Shown here piece by piece: positions 43,350 through 51,353 of a stretch of 63,005 nucleotides of DNA. Source of the DNA: Thaumarchaeota archaeon 13_1_20CM_2_39_20 (GTDB lineage: Archaea; Thermoproteota; Nitrososphaeria; Nitrososphaerales; Nitrosopumilaceae); NCBI GenBank assembly GCA_001920395.1, contig MNJS01000042.1, forward strand, positions 1 to 63,005, in the 5' to 3' direction. The notes beneath the pieces are model-generated. The model worked only from the letters and a program-made list of their open reading frames with translations, did no database searches and was not told the origin of the DNA. Position 1 is the stretch's first letter; every line of letters starts with the position of its first letter. The translations under genes were made by a program, and so were the position numbers.

Positions 43350-44606
43350 TCAAATAGTAATTAACTCCCCAGCATTTGGGGCATGGGCTTCAAAGCCAAA
43401 CTTCTCATGGATTTCTGCTGCAAACTTTATGCATGATTCATTATCACCATGAATCGTAAGAACCTTGGGGTTGCCTTTTATTTTGCCAATTAGATCAAAA
43501 AGTGCAGTCCTATCAGCATGTCCAGAAAATTCAAACTGTCTAACTTCCGCTTCCGCTCTCATTTCTTTTCCGCGTGCGCTTACACGTCCAGTTTCCAAAA
43601 GTTTTCTCCCAGGAGTTCCTTCTCCTTGATACGATACCAATGCAATGCCATTTTTCTTGTCAAGAGCAAGTTGTTGTAAATAAAAAACTGCGGATCCGCC
43701 TACCAACATGCCAGCTGGGGAAATTATGACAGACGGCTCGCTTAAGGCGCTTTTTCTTTCTTTTTCACCTCGTATCCAAATGGCTTGATGAACAGAGTCG
43801 GAAAAAACTTTGGGGTCACGTAGAAAATCTGGATATCTTAACATTATTTCATTTACTTTGACAGCCATTCCATCCATTATGACTCTGTGTTTGAAATTAG
43901 CGTTCTTAAGAACACATGCTATCTCCTGAGATCTTTCGACGGAAAACGCAGGAACAAAAAGCGACCCTTTTCTGTCTAGTACTTCATATGCGAACTCGAT
44001 GAACATTTCTTCTGCTTCAGCGCGAGGCATCTGGTCAGTCTGTGAATAGGTGCTTTCTGTAATTAGCAAGTCTATTTCACCAAAATCAAGATCAGCCTCT
44101 CTTAACATGCGAGATCCTTTAGGATTAATATCGGCCGTGTAAAACAGCCTTTTATTGTCAAACTCAACTAAAACTGAGGCACCGCCCAAGACATGACCTG
44201 ACTCACGAAGTTCGAAGGATGCATTACCCCGAGTAATTCTTTCCCGGTATTTGATTTCTTTTGAATACATCATCATCTTTGTGACATCAGACATGTCAAA
44301 CCGAAGTTCACTTTTTTCAATTTTTATCATATCTTCTATGAGGAGCCTTGACAGATCAAACGTTGGAGGAGTTGCGTAGACATCTGTACTACCCCTTGCA
44401 AAAAGCGACGGTATGTTACCAGAGTGGTCTAGGTGTGCATGAGTTATGATTGCCGCAGTAATATCATGTGGATTTACTTCTATAGGATACGAGGGTTCAT
44501 TGCCTAGCTCAACTCCATAATCTAAGAGGAAGACAGTTCCATCGCAATTTACTTGAAAGGCAGAGCGACCCACCTCTTTGGCCGCGCCTAGAACTTTTAC
44601 GTGCAA
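43350..44606 (-). CDS. Metallo-beta-lactamase / beta-CASP RNA nuclease
   Basis: This 418-residue protein begins MHVKVLGAAKEVGRSAFQV and holds the zinc motif THAHLDHSGNIPSL, LFYTADINPKGSRML, FVPAFSVERSQEIACVL (beta-CASP region), ISPAGMLVGGSAVFYL, SGHADRTALF and TIHGDNESC. These are the aCPSF2/RNase J-type signatures of archaeal RNA exonuclease or endonuclease enzymes. It acts in mRNA decay or 3'-end processing in the cytoplasm. N-terminal KH domains, present in aCPSF1, are absent, so it is the shorter aCPSF2-like type. It shares a divergent promoter region with the gene at 44724. Confidence 0.85.
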   Translation of the reverse strand: MHVKVLGAAKEVGRSAFQVNCDGTVFLLDYGVELGNEPSYPIEVNPHDITAAIITHAHLDHSGNIPSLFARGSTDVYATPPTFDLSRLLIEDMIKIEKSELRFDMSDVTKMMMYSKEIKYRERITRGNASFELRESGHVLGGASVLVEFDNKRLFYTADINPKGSRMLREADLDFGEIDLLITESTYSQTDQMPRAEAEEMFIEFAYEVLDRKGSLFVPAFSVERSQEIACVLKNANFKHRVIMDGMAVKVNEIMLRYPDFLRDPKVFSDSVHQAIWIRGEKERKSALSEPSVIISPAGMLVGGSAVFYLQQLALDKKNGIALVSYQGEGTPGRKLLETGRVSARGKEMRAEAEVRQFEFSGHADRTALFDLIGKIKGNPKVLTIHGDNESCIKFAAEIHEKFGFEAHAPNAGELITI

Positions 44607-44663
44607 GAATTCAAAATCTTTTCAAAGTACCTTTAAACCTTTAGTGTTCTTTAGAAACGAGTC

Positions 44664-44682
44664 ATTATACTGTCGGTATAAT
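44664..44682. promoter_or_regulatory. Inverted repeat with TATA-like arms between divergent genes
   Basis: ATTATAC (44664-44670) and GTATAAT (44676-44682) are perfect reverse complements with a 5-nt spacer TGTCG. The element lies between the starts of the beta-CASP gene (44606, minus) and the small gene (44724, plus), about 40-60 bp from each. It may be an operator or a bidirectional promoter element. Confidence 0.4.
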
Positions 44683-44723
44683 CTACAAAAGACTTAATTA
44701 TATCAACCAAAATTGATCTGTGC

Positions 44724-44945
44724 ATGGGTAGAAACTTCGATCAGTGGTGGAGCACTATCCCAAAAGACCTTCGAGATAAAGTTCGAAAAGGCGATGAGGG
44801 AAACAAACCATTATTGAACCAAATAAATTGGATTTGGGTTCACAATATGATGAATCAAAAAGGAAATCTAAATCCTACTGCGGCAGAATTGCTTGACTGG
44901 GTAACATCAGGCCAGATTGAAGCGATGCGCCAATCAAAGAAGTAA
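44724..44945 (+). CDS. Small Trp-rich protein of unknown function
   Basis: This 73-residue basic protein (MGRNFDQWWSTIPKDLRDKV, LLNQINWIWVHNMMNQKG, AELLDWVTSGQIEAMRQSKK) is mainly helical with four tryptophans in a soluble context. An ATG start and a T-rich run after the stop support a real gene. I recognise no domain. It is followed by the ferredoxin gene, which has its own TATA-like box. Confidence 0.68.
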   Translation: MGRNFDQWWSTIPKDLRDKVRKGDEGNKPLLNQINWIWVHNMMNQKGNLNPTAAELLDWVTSGQIEAMRQSKK

Positions 44946-44957
44946 AAATAATCAATT

Positions 44958-44985
44958 ATACTTTCTTTTTGTTTTTCTTTTATTC
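44958..44985 (+). terminator. T-rich run after the 44724 gene
   Basis: A stretch with several oligo-T tracts (ctttctttttgtttttcttt) begins about 15 nt after the stop. This is the usual form of an intrinsic archaeal terminator, without a needed hairpin. Confidence 0.45.
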
Positions 44986-45033
44986 CAAAAACGTGAAATA
45001 ATTCTATAACTCCGTTATGAATTTTACAGATGG

Positions 45034-45040
45034 TTTAAAT
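45034..45040 (+). promoter_or_regulatory. TATA-like box for the ferredoxin gene
   Basis: tttaaat is centred about 31 nt before ATG 45068 and only 16 nt before the in-frame ATG at 45053, so the spacing favours 45068 as the leaderless start. Confidence 0.55.
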
Positions 45041-45067
45041 AGCAAACTGTGAATGATTAAAATTAGA

Positions 45068-45370
45068 ATGCCAATAGCAATCATTCCGGACATAGATGAA
45101 CAAAGATGTATAGGCTGCGCGCTTTGCGTAGAGATCTGTACTTCTCTAGGCCCAGACGTTCTTCGTGTCAAACCAGTAGAAGGTTGGAAGAGAGGTAAAG
45201 CATTTGTATTTTATCCAGAAAGGTGCATCTCAGACGGTGCATGCATTGGAGTTTGTCCCACAAAGTCAATCTTCTGGATGAGACCTATGAGTTACACACC
45301 TGGTCAACCAGTTCCTCTCCACAAGAACGGTGTATTCGTCAAAGGCTGGGCAGAAGACGCCGCACTTTAA
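45068..45370 (+). CDS. Ferredoxin with 7 cysteines and an Asp ligand position
   Basis: This 100-residue protein has two cluster motifs. The first is CIGCALCVEIC (Cys14, 17, 20, 24). The second is CISDGACIGVCP (Cys53, Asp56, Cys59, Cys63), in which Asp replaces the second cysteine. In known dicluster ferredoxins this Cys-to-Asp change gives a [3Fe-4S] or labile fourth-iron centre beside a normal [4Fe-4S] cluster. It is a soluble electron carrier, partner unknown. The ATG at 45068 is chosen from the TATA-like spacing. The C-terminal tail of about 35 residues is lineage-type. Confidence 0.85.
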   Translation: MPIAIIPDIDEQRCIGCALCVEICTSLGPDVLRVKPVEGWKRGKAFVFYPERCISDGACIGVCPTKSIFWMRPMSYTPGQPVPLHKNGVFVKGWAEDAAL

Positions 45371-45395
45371 GCGAAAATCGTTCTTCCATTTTTTA

Positions 45396-46910
45396 TTATT
45401 TTTTAAAATTGAAAAATTTTATCTTTACTTTAGACGATTTCGCGTAATACCTCAGGAATTCGTCATCCGCCGCGTATATTGTTCGAAATGTATTATTCTT
45501 GAGAAATATCTTGCAAGTCTCCATAAATTCGGAAAAATCCTCTTTGATAGAGATGGTGTTAGAAACTAGATAATGCGCAGCAGGATAAATATCTGAAAGT
45601 TCCAGCGGAATTATACCAAGGAATGGATTGTATTGACAAAATTGTATGTCAGCAATCTTGGTTGCAAATTTCTTTTTCAATTTATTGTATTCTGCTGATA
45701 AATAAAATGGCCTTACGCCCCCATCTGGAACTATAACAAGAGTACGTTTTTTTGTCTTGAATCTACGTACCATGTTATGAAATCTAGAAACCTCGGGTCT
45801 AAACTGATCCTCCTTTGAAAAGAGGAATATTGCGTTCTCTTTGAAGCGGGGTGTAGTTTCAATAAAGAAGGTAGTATTTTTGGTAAAAACAGGTATAGCT
45901 TCAAAGAGTTTTGGGTGTGAACGGGCCTTTCTTATCACATACTCCCACAATCGTCCTTCCTGGATGGTTTCTTTTACCTTATCAACCTCGGCCTTTATCG
46001 AATAAAGATTATGAAGCGCTACCTTGTTTATCCTCTCTTCCTTACTTAGCAATTGAATCTCCCTTGGCTTAAAACTACTGCAAACTTCACAATTACACGA
46101 AAAGTAGGATATTTCATTGAGGTGAATCGTGCCATCTTCCATTATGTACCTATCATGCTTTGCATAGAGCATGTAAGACGCAGAATCAAAAGTATCACAC
46201 CCCAGTGCAACAGCTAGTGGAATAGTCAAGGGATGACCTGCCCCGAAAAGATGTAGAGGAATCGCGTAAGGCATTTCTTTTTTCGCGGTAATTATCATAT
46301 CAGCTAGCAGCCTGAATTCATATGACTCCATGAATTCGACTGGGCTTCCCAATGCTAGCATCTCAAAACCAGACTCTACAAGAGACTTTGTAGATTTTCT
46401 AACTAAATCCGAGTATTCGCTTCCCTGTATTGGACCTACCCAAATCTGTCCATTATTCTCGCGAGTATCCAGAGTTTCCTTGGAAACTCTTAGAGTGTGT
46501 TCAACATACTCTTTTGCTTTCTTTTCAGGCAGGCCAAATCCTGTTGGTTTGTCCAAGGGAATTGCGATGTCTGCTCCGATTCCTTTTTGAAAAGATGCAA
46601 TTGCTCTATGATCAACATCTATATTTCCGTACTCCAACACTTGGTAACCTCCCGAGTCCGTCATAACCGCACCATCGTAGTCAATTATCCCGTGAATGCC
46701 CCTTCTTACTGCGTCCTCACCAAATTGTTTCAGTGTTATAAAGGCATTAGTTATTACAAGATCAAAACCAATCTCTTTCAATTTTTTGGGGGATATTGAT
46801 TGTCGTACGGGATGTACAACAGGTACGTAAGCTGGTGTCTCAACCTTACCATGATTTGTATACAATACACCTATCCTACCTGCAAGATCAGATTTTTTTA
46901 TCTCAAACAT
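45396..46910 (-). CDS. tgtA: Archaeosine tRNA-guanine transglycosylase (TgtA)
   Basis: This 504-residue enzyme has the TGT catalytic barrel: VVHPVRQSISPKKLKEIGFD, AVMTDSGGYQVLEYG with one active-site aspartate, ALGCDTFDSASYMLYAKHDR with the nucleophilic aspartate, and the zinc site CNCEVCSSF followed by a histidine (VALHNL). It inserts preQ0 at position 15 of archaeal tRNAs. A DUF5591-like segment follows at about residues 380-490 (LVIVPDGGVRPFYLSAEY). No PUA domain is visible at the C-terminus, unlike most archaeal TgtA (about 580-640 residues). The kinase at 46945 lies 34 bp upstream on the same strand. Confidence 0.88.
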   Translation of the reverse strand: MFEIKKSDLAGRIGVLYTNHGKVETPAYVPVVHPVRQSISPKKLKEIGFDLVITNAFITLKQFGEDAVRRGIHGIIDYDGAVMTDSGGYQVLEYGNIDVDHRAIASFQKGIGADIAIPLDKPTGFGLPEKKAKEYVEHTLRVSKETLDTRENNGQIWVGPIQGSEYSDLVRKSTKSLVESGFEMLALGSPVEFMESYEFRLLADMIITAKKEMPYAIPLHLFGAGHPLTIPLAVALGCDTFDSASYMLYAKHDRYIMEDGTIHLNEISYFSCNCEVCSSFKPREIQLLSKEERINKVALHNLYSIKAEVDKVKETIQEGRLWEYVIRKARSHPKLFEAIPVFTKNTTFFIETTPRFKENAIFLFSKEDQFRPEVSRFHNMVRRFKTKKRTLVIVPDGGVRPFYLSAEYNKLKKKFATKIADIQFCQYNPFLGIIPLELSDIYPAAHYLVSNTISIKEDFSEFMETCKIFLKNNTFRTIYAADDEFLRYYAKSSKVKIKFFNFKK

Positions 46911-46944
46911 TTCATATTGTGATCTGAATTGACGTTATTTGAAC

Positions 46945-47496
46945 CTAGTATGGGAAAAATCTTTTCAAATCTCCTTTTTTTAGAACCAATCCCAACCAAT
47001 CAACGTCATCTTCCTGAGTTTTACCCCCAAGGAAAAAAGCCTGAATTCTTTTTATTACTATTGAGATTGATTTGTTGCTGGTATCTACTTGGAAAGTCTT
47101 GTTACGGCCAATTTTTTTTACCACGTCGTAATACGTTATTCCTAGTATCTCACTACCTAGGTTTTCAATCGCTTTTTTAGAACCATATTTTCTTTTCTTG
47201 TACACAGACTGAAGTTTGTATGGGTTTCTTCTCAATACAATTGCAGATTCAACATTATTTCGAGACACAAGATAAGGAGCCAAATGTCCAATAAGCAAAG
47301 AATTTTTTGACGCATTCCGGGTAATTATCCTCTTTAATCGGTTTATATCTACATCAAGAGTTCCGTCCCTTTTTTCAAATATTCCTTCGTCTATGGCTAC
47401 CCTGTTTATGTCAATCATATCAAGGTTCAATTTCTTTGCAATTATTTTGGCTACTGTGTGTTTTCCCGTTCCAGGATTACCTGTTATTATTTTCAA
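46945..47496 (-). CDS. AK6/Fap7-like adenylate kinase-family NTPase
   Basis: This 183-residue P-loop kinase opens with IITGNPGTGKHTVAKIIA, in which GxPGTGKxT is the AK6/Fap7-type Walker A. DINRLKRIITRNASKNSLLIGHLAPYLV and VLRRNPYKLQSVYKKRKY follow. AK6/Fap7 acts in adenylate phosphorylation and in 18S/16S rRNA maturation. The C-terminal 60 residues are longer than in typical members. It is directly upstream of tgtA in the same orientation, both RNA-related. Confidence 0.8.
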   Translation of the reverse strand: MKIITGNPGTGKHTVAKIIAKKLNLDMIDINRVAIDEGIFEKRDGTLDVDINRLKRIITRNASKNSLLIGHLAPYLVSRNNVESAIVLRRNPYKLQSVYKKRKYGSKKAIENLGSEILGITYYDVVKKIGRNKTFQVDTSNKSISIVIKRIQAFFLGGKTQEDDVDWLGLVLKKGDLKRFFPY

Positions 47497-47569
47497 TAAC
47501 TAGGATGAAAGTAGAATCAAATTAAACACTTCTGGAATACTAATAAGAGCAATCCTTGGAGTGATTTGC

Positions 47570-48760
47570 ATGCAAATTGGCCTCCTGGGTAAGACCAATG
47601 TGGGCAAGTCCACCTTCTTCTTTGCCGCTACACAAACAACAGCACAGATAGGGAATTACCCATTTACTACCATAGAACCAAACGTTGGTATCGCATATGT
47701 GAAAGCTGAATGCGCATGCAAACATTTCTCTATAAACCATACACACCAGTTATGTGTGAAGGGAACGAGGTATATTCCTATTAAATTAATTGATGTTGCA
47801 GGTCTTGTTCCTGGAGCTCACGAAGGCAAAGGCCTTGGAAATAAATTCTTAGATGACGCAAGACAAGCAGAAGTCCTCATTCATGTTGTAGACGCATCAG
47901 GTTCTACCGACATTCAGGGTCAGCCAATTCCTGCTGGTACTCATAATCCATTAGAAGATGTAAAATTTGTTGAAGAAGAATTTGATCAATGGATGAAACA
48001 GATACTTCAACGTGAATGGCACAAGTTAACAAGGGAACTTGAAAGTAAGAGTGGAAAAATTATTCATGCAATTACGCAGAGATTCAGTGGTCTTGGGATA
48101 GACGAATATGACGTAGAGTCAGTCCTTCACGGTTTGAATTTACAAACTAAAAAACCGCTGGAGTGGACAGAAAACGATATCTTTTCGTTCGCCAAAGAGC
48201 TTAGGAAGAAAACTAGACCAATGATAATCGCTGCCAATAAAGCAGACCTATGTCATGATCTAAGTATCTTAAATGAATTTAAGAAGATACATCCTACTGT
48301 CGCATGTAGCGCAGAAACAGAACTTCTTCTACGAAAGGCTGCAAAAAACGGCCTTATAGATTACTTGCCTGGTGATAAGAATTTCAAAATAAAGGGAGTG
48401 GATCTCAATCCTCAACAAAAAAAGGCACTCGATCTGGCAGAAAAAGTGTTATTGAAATTAGATGGTAGTGGCGTGCAACAAACTCTGAACTCGGCATGTT
48501 TTGATCTTTTACGATTAATTGTAGTCTTTCCGGTAGAAGACGAAACAAAGTTATCTAATAAGAATGGTGAAGTCTTGCCAGATGCAAAACTCTTACGGTC
48601 GGGTTCAACTGCGCGAGACCTTGCAAGAGCAGTACATGAAGATCTCGCCAAGGGTTTCCTTCACGCTGTTGACGCAAAAACAAAACAAAGAGTAGGAGCA
48701 GAACATCAACTGAAAAATGGTGATGTTTTAAAAATAGTATCTACTCTAAGTAGAGGATAA
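47570..48760 (+). CDS. YchF/OLA1-type P-loop GTPase/ATPase
   Basis: This protein of about 396 residues starts at ATG 47570 (a GTG nine bases upstream is less likely). It has G1 GLLGKTNVGKSTFFFAAT, YPFTTIEPNVGIAYV, IKLIDVAGLVPGAHEGKGLG (G3), VVDASGSTD and IIAANKADL (G4). A C-terminal TGS-like segment (DAKTKQRVGAEHQLKNGDVLKI) is present. It belongs to the Obg-like archaeal branch and associates with ribosomes. Kae1 begins 1 bp after its stop, so the two are co-transcribed. Confidence 0.85.
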   Translation: MQIGLLGKTNVGKSTFFFAATQTTAQIGNYPFTTIEPNVGIAYVKAECACKHFSINHTHQLCVKGTRYIPIKLIDVAGLVPGAHEGKGLGNKFLDDARQAEVLIHVVDASGSTDIQGQPIPAGTHNPLEDVKFVEEEFDQWMKQILQREWHKLTRELESKSGKIIHAITQRFSGLGIDEYDVESVLHGLNLQTKKPLEWTENDIFSFAKELRKKTRPMIIAANKADLCHDLSILNEFKKIHPTVACSAETELLLRKAAKNGLIDYLPGDKNFKIKGVDLNPQQKKALDLAEKVLLKLDGSGVQQTLNSACFDLLRLIVVFPVEDETKLSNKNGEVLPDAKLLRSGSTARDLARAVHEDLAKGFLHAVDAKTKQRVGAEHQLKNGDVLKIVSTLSRG

Positions 48761-48761
48761 T

Positions 48762-49745
48762 ATGCTCTGCCTTGGGATTGAAAGTACTGCTCACACCTTC
48801 TCGTGTGCAATTATTGAGAAGACGGGAACGCAAGGCATCATCCTATCTGACATAAGAAAAATCTATACACCGCCAGAAGGAGAAGGGATACATCCTAGAG
48901 AGGCCTCTCGTCACCATGCAGAAAATTCTCCGCAGGTCCTAGCAGAATGTTTGCAGAAATCAGGCGTTAAGATAAATGATATCGATTTAGTCTCCTATGC
49001 GGCAGGCCCTGGTCTGGGACCATGCTTGAGAATTGGTGCTGTTGTTGCAAGATCTCTCGCTTCGTATTATGATATGTCGATATACCCAGTGAATCACGCA
49101 CTTGGACACATTGAACTGGGAAAGATGCTAACCGGCGCCAATGATCCTCTAGTCCTGCTTGTATCAGGAGGTCATACCATGATTCTGGCACTCCTGTCTA
49201 AGAAATGGAGGGTGTTTGGAGAGACATTGGACATAACACTAGGACAGCTTTTGGACCAAATTGGAAGACATGCAGGATTTGCGTCACCATGTGGTTCAAA
49301 GATAGAAGAGATCGCATCAAAATCATCCACCTACGTACCTCTGCCATATGTGGTGAAAGGAAATGATGTGTCATTTTCAGGTCTTTTGTCTGCAACGAAA
49401 AAGATAATCCCAAAAGGACTCGAGAGTGCATGTTATTCATTGCAGGAAACATCATTTTCTATGATAGGCGAAGCGACAGAAAGAGCCCTCTCATTTACAG
49501 GAAAGAAGGAGCTCCTAGTGGTAGGTGGAGTAGCAGCCAACAAGAGACTTTCAGATATACTAACTGGTGTATGCAAGAGACATAATTGTACGTTTTTTGT
49601 AGCCCCAAAAGAATACGCGGGAGACTGTGGATCTCAAATATCTTGGTTAGGACTATTAGAGTCTTCTAAAAAAAATGGCGCTAAATTAGAAGACACATTT
49701 GTGAGACAATCATGGAGAATCGATACAGTTGAAGTGCATTATTAG
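48762..49745 (+). CDS. kae1: KEOPS subunit Kae1 (tRNA threonylcarbamoyl transferase)
   Basis: This 327-residue ASKHA-fold protein has LGIESTAHTFSCAII, PREASRHHAENSPQVL, SYAAGPGLGPCLRIGAVVAR, PVNHALGHIELGKM (metal-binding histidines H-x3-H) and LLVSGGHTMI. The late GGVAANKRLSDIL and AGDCGSQISWLGL complete the nucleotide-binding site. Kae1 transfers the threonylcarbamoyl group in t6A37 synthesis on ANN-decoding tRNAs, together with Bud32, whose gene is about 430 bp downstream. Here the two are separated by an antisense gene, not fused. Confidence 0.92.
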   Translation: MLCLGIESTAHTFSCAIIEKTGTQGIILSDIRKIYTPPEGEGIHPREASRHHAENSPQVLAECLQKSGVKINDIDLVSYAAGPGLGPCLRIGAVVARSLASYYDMSIYPVNHALGHIELGKMLTGANDPLVLLVSGGHTMILALLSKKWRVFGETLDITLGQLLDQIGRHAGFASPCGSKIEEIASKSSTYVPLPYVVKGNDVSFSGLLSATKKIIPKGLESACYSLQETSFSMIGEATERALSFTGKKELLVVGGVAANKRLSDILTGVCKRHNCTFFVAPKEYAGDCGSQISWLGLLESSKKNGAKLEDTFVRQSWRIDTVEVHY

Positions 49746-50065
49746 CTATTGAACTTGGAGATTGCTTCTTTTATTTCCTTTTCCCACTTGCCTGTATTGA
49801 AAACGCCAAACTTGTAGGTCATTTCGCCCTCATTAGATTTGATTTTTATTCGAACTTTTTTAATTAATATCCCTTCTTTAGCTACTTCTATTATTTCATT
49901 TAACTTTGCATCTAGTACAGTGTTGCCAAATTTTTTCGAAAAATCAATGATTCTTCCCTCAGTTTTATCAAAGGCTACTCTGATATTGGTTAGTGTTAGA
50001 ACGCCGGGTCCCAACGCATCTTCGGAACAGTCTTCCTGAATAATCTTTTTTTCGTTAGGCTCCAT
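49742..50065 (-). CDS. Small PH-like (GRAM/bPH) protein
   Basis: This 107-residue protein is beta-rich with GPGVLTLTNIRVAFDKTEGR and DFSKKFGNTVLDAKLNEIIEVA, followed by a C-terminal helix KWEKEIKEAISKF. This pattern is typical of single PH/GRAM-type domains in archaea. It is antisense between kae1 (4-nt overlap) and bud32. The function is unknown; a peripheral-membrane or protein-binding role is possible. Confidence 0.65.
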   Translation of the reverse strand: MEPNEKKIIQEDCSEDALGPGVLTLTNIRVAFDKTEGRIIDFSKKFGNTVLDAKLNEIIEVAKEGILIKKVRIKIKSNEGEMTYKFGVFNTGKWEKEIKEAISKFNS

Positions 50066-50179
50066 GAGGTTTCGTTTTTTACTCTGTGTTATAACTGTAT
50101 ATTCAGAATAATGATTGTTAATCGTTTCATAACATGTTGACTGTAACTTAAATTATGTGAGACCACATCTTCAATTCTA

Positions 50180-50800
50180 TTGAAGCTAGTGAAAATAGGT
50201 GCTGAAGCAGATATCTATGTTACATCTTGGAACGGTAGAAAATCGATATTAAAAATTAGAAAGAGGAAGGATTATCGTAATGAGCTTCTTGATAATAGAA
50301 TACGTAGGCTGAGAACTACTAGGGAAGCAAAGATGATCTCTGAGGTAAAATCTTTTGGGATAAGTACACCTCTGGTATATTTTGTTGACCAAAAGAAATG
50401 TGAAATATTCTTGCAGTATGTACCAGGCAAACTCGTAAGAGATCTTCCTAATGGCACCATAATAAAGGCGTGCAAAAAAATTGGAAGAATAGTTGGTACT
50501 TTACACAAGAATGGAATTATGCATGGAGATCTTACCACATCAAATTTCATTCTCACAAGAGAAGGTCTCATTATCATAGATTTCGGGCTTGCGCAAAAGA
50601 CGGAAAAAGTCGAAGACCACGCTATAGATCTTAGGCTATTTAAGGAAGTACTAAACAGCGCGCACATTGACATCGTCGGTAAATCTTGGGAATCATTTCT
50701 AAACGGATACGAGAAAATTGTTGGCACACCAAGAAAAGAGAGAGTTATCTCGCAGGTTTCAGTTATAGAAAAAAGGGGGAGATATGCAAACGTTGTCTGA
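50180..50800 (+). CDS. bud32: KEOPS kinase/ATPase Bud32
   Basis: This 206-residue small RIO-type kinase begins at TTG with VKIGAEADIYVTSW, the Bud32 glycine-rich region. LKIRKRKDYR carries the catalytic lysine, IMHGDLTTSNFIL the HGD-type loop, and IIDFGLAQKTEKVEDHAIDL the metal-binding DFG-like block. It stimulates Kae1 in t6A synthesis through ATPase activity. The 3' end overlaps the RdgB-type gene by 17 nt. In many archaea Bud32 is fused to Kae1; here it is separate. Confidence 0.9.
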   Translation: MKLVKIGAEADIYVTSWNGRKSILKIRKRKDYRNELLDNRIRRLRTTREAKMISEVKSFGISTPLVYFVDQKKCEIFLQYVPGKLVRDLPNGTIIKACKKIGRIVGTLHKNGIMHGDLTTSNFILTREGLIIIDFGLAQKTEKVEDHAIDLRLFKEVLNSAHIDIVGKSWESFLNGYEKIVGTPRKERVISQVSVIEKRGRYANVV

Positions 50801-51353
50801 AATATATTTTGCGTCATCAAACAAAAACAAGTTCAATGAAGCCAAGAACATTCTATCAAAATTTGGTATGGAACTAAAGTTTCTTAGATGTCATCTTCAA
50901 GAAATTCAGGCGGATGACTTGCAACAAATTGCAAGAAGCAAGGTCATTAGAGCATTTTCACTTTGTTCAAAACCGGTGATAGTGGAAGATGACGGTCTGT
51001 TCATAAATTCGTTGAATGGTTTTCCAGGCCCGTATTCATCGTTCATCTTTAAGACAATTGGAAACAGGGGGATTTTAAAACTGGTATCAAAACAAAGAAC
51101 TGCTGCATTCCAGGCAGTCATAGCGTACTGCGAAACAAACAGAAACACAAAAGTATTCAGTGCAAAAGTGTCTGGTAGGATATCCAAGAAAGAATTTGGA
51201 AGAAAATGGGGATTTGATCCCATATTCATTCCGAGAGGTCAGAGAAAAACGTATTCAAAACTAAAAGAAAAGAACACTATCTCACACAGATACCTAGCTC
51301 TTAAAAGATTTGCTAATTGGTATTTGCGTAAGACGCGATCCAGCGGTCAATGA
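50784..51353 (+). CDS. XTP/dITP pyrophosphatase (RdgB/HAM1 family)
   Basis: This 189-residue house-cleaning NTP pyrophosphatase has IYFASSNKNKFNEAKNIL, VIVEDDGLFINSLNGFPGPYSS, KLVSKQRTAAFQAVIAYC, WGFDPIFIPRGQRKTYSKL and ISHRYLALKRF. Glu-Asp-Asp-Gly is the catalytic metal region. It hydrolyses ITP/XTP to keep deaminated purines out of DNA and RNA. The start overlaps bud32 by 17 nt, so translation is probably coupled. It overlaps the TYW1 gene tail-to-tail by 41 nt. Confidence 0.9.
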   Translation: MQTLSEIYFASSNKNKFNEAKNILSKFGMELKFLRCHLQEIQADDLQQIARSKVIRAFSLCSKPVIVEDDGLFINSLNGFPGPYSSFIFKTIGNRGILKLVSKQRTAAFQAVIAYCETNRNTKVFSAKVSGRISKKEFGRKWGFDPIFIPRGQRKTYSKLKEKNTISHRYLALKRFANWYLRKTRSSGQ

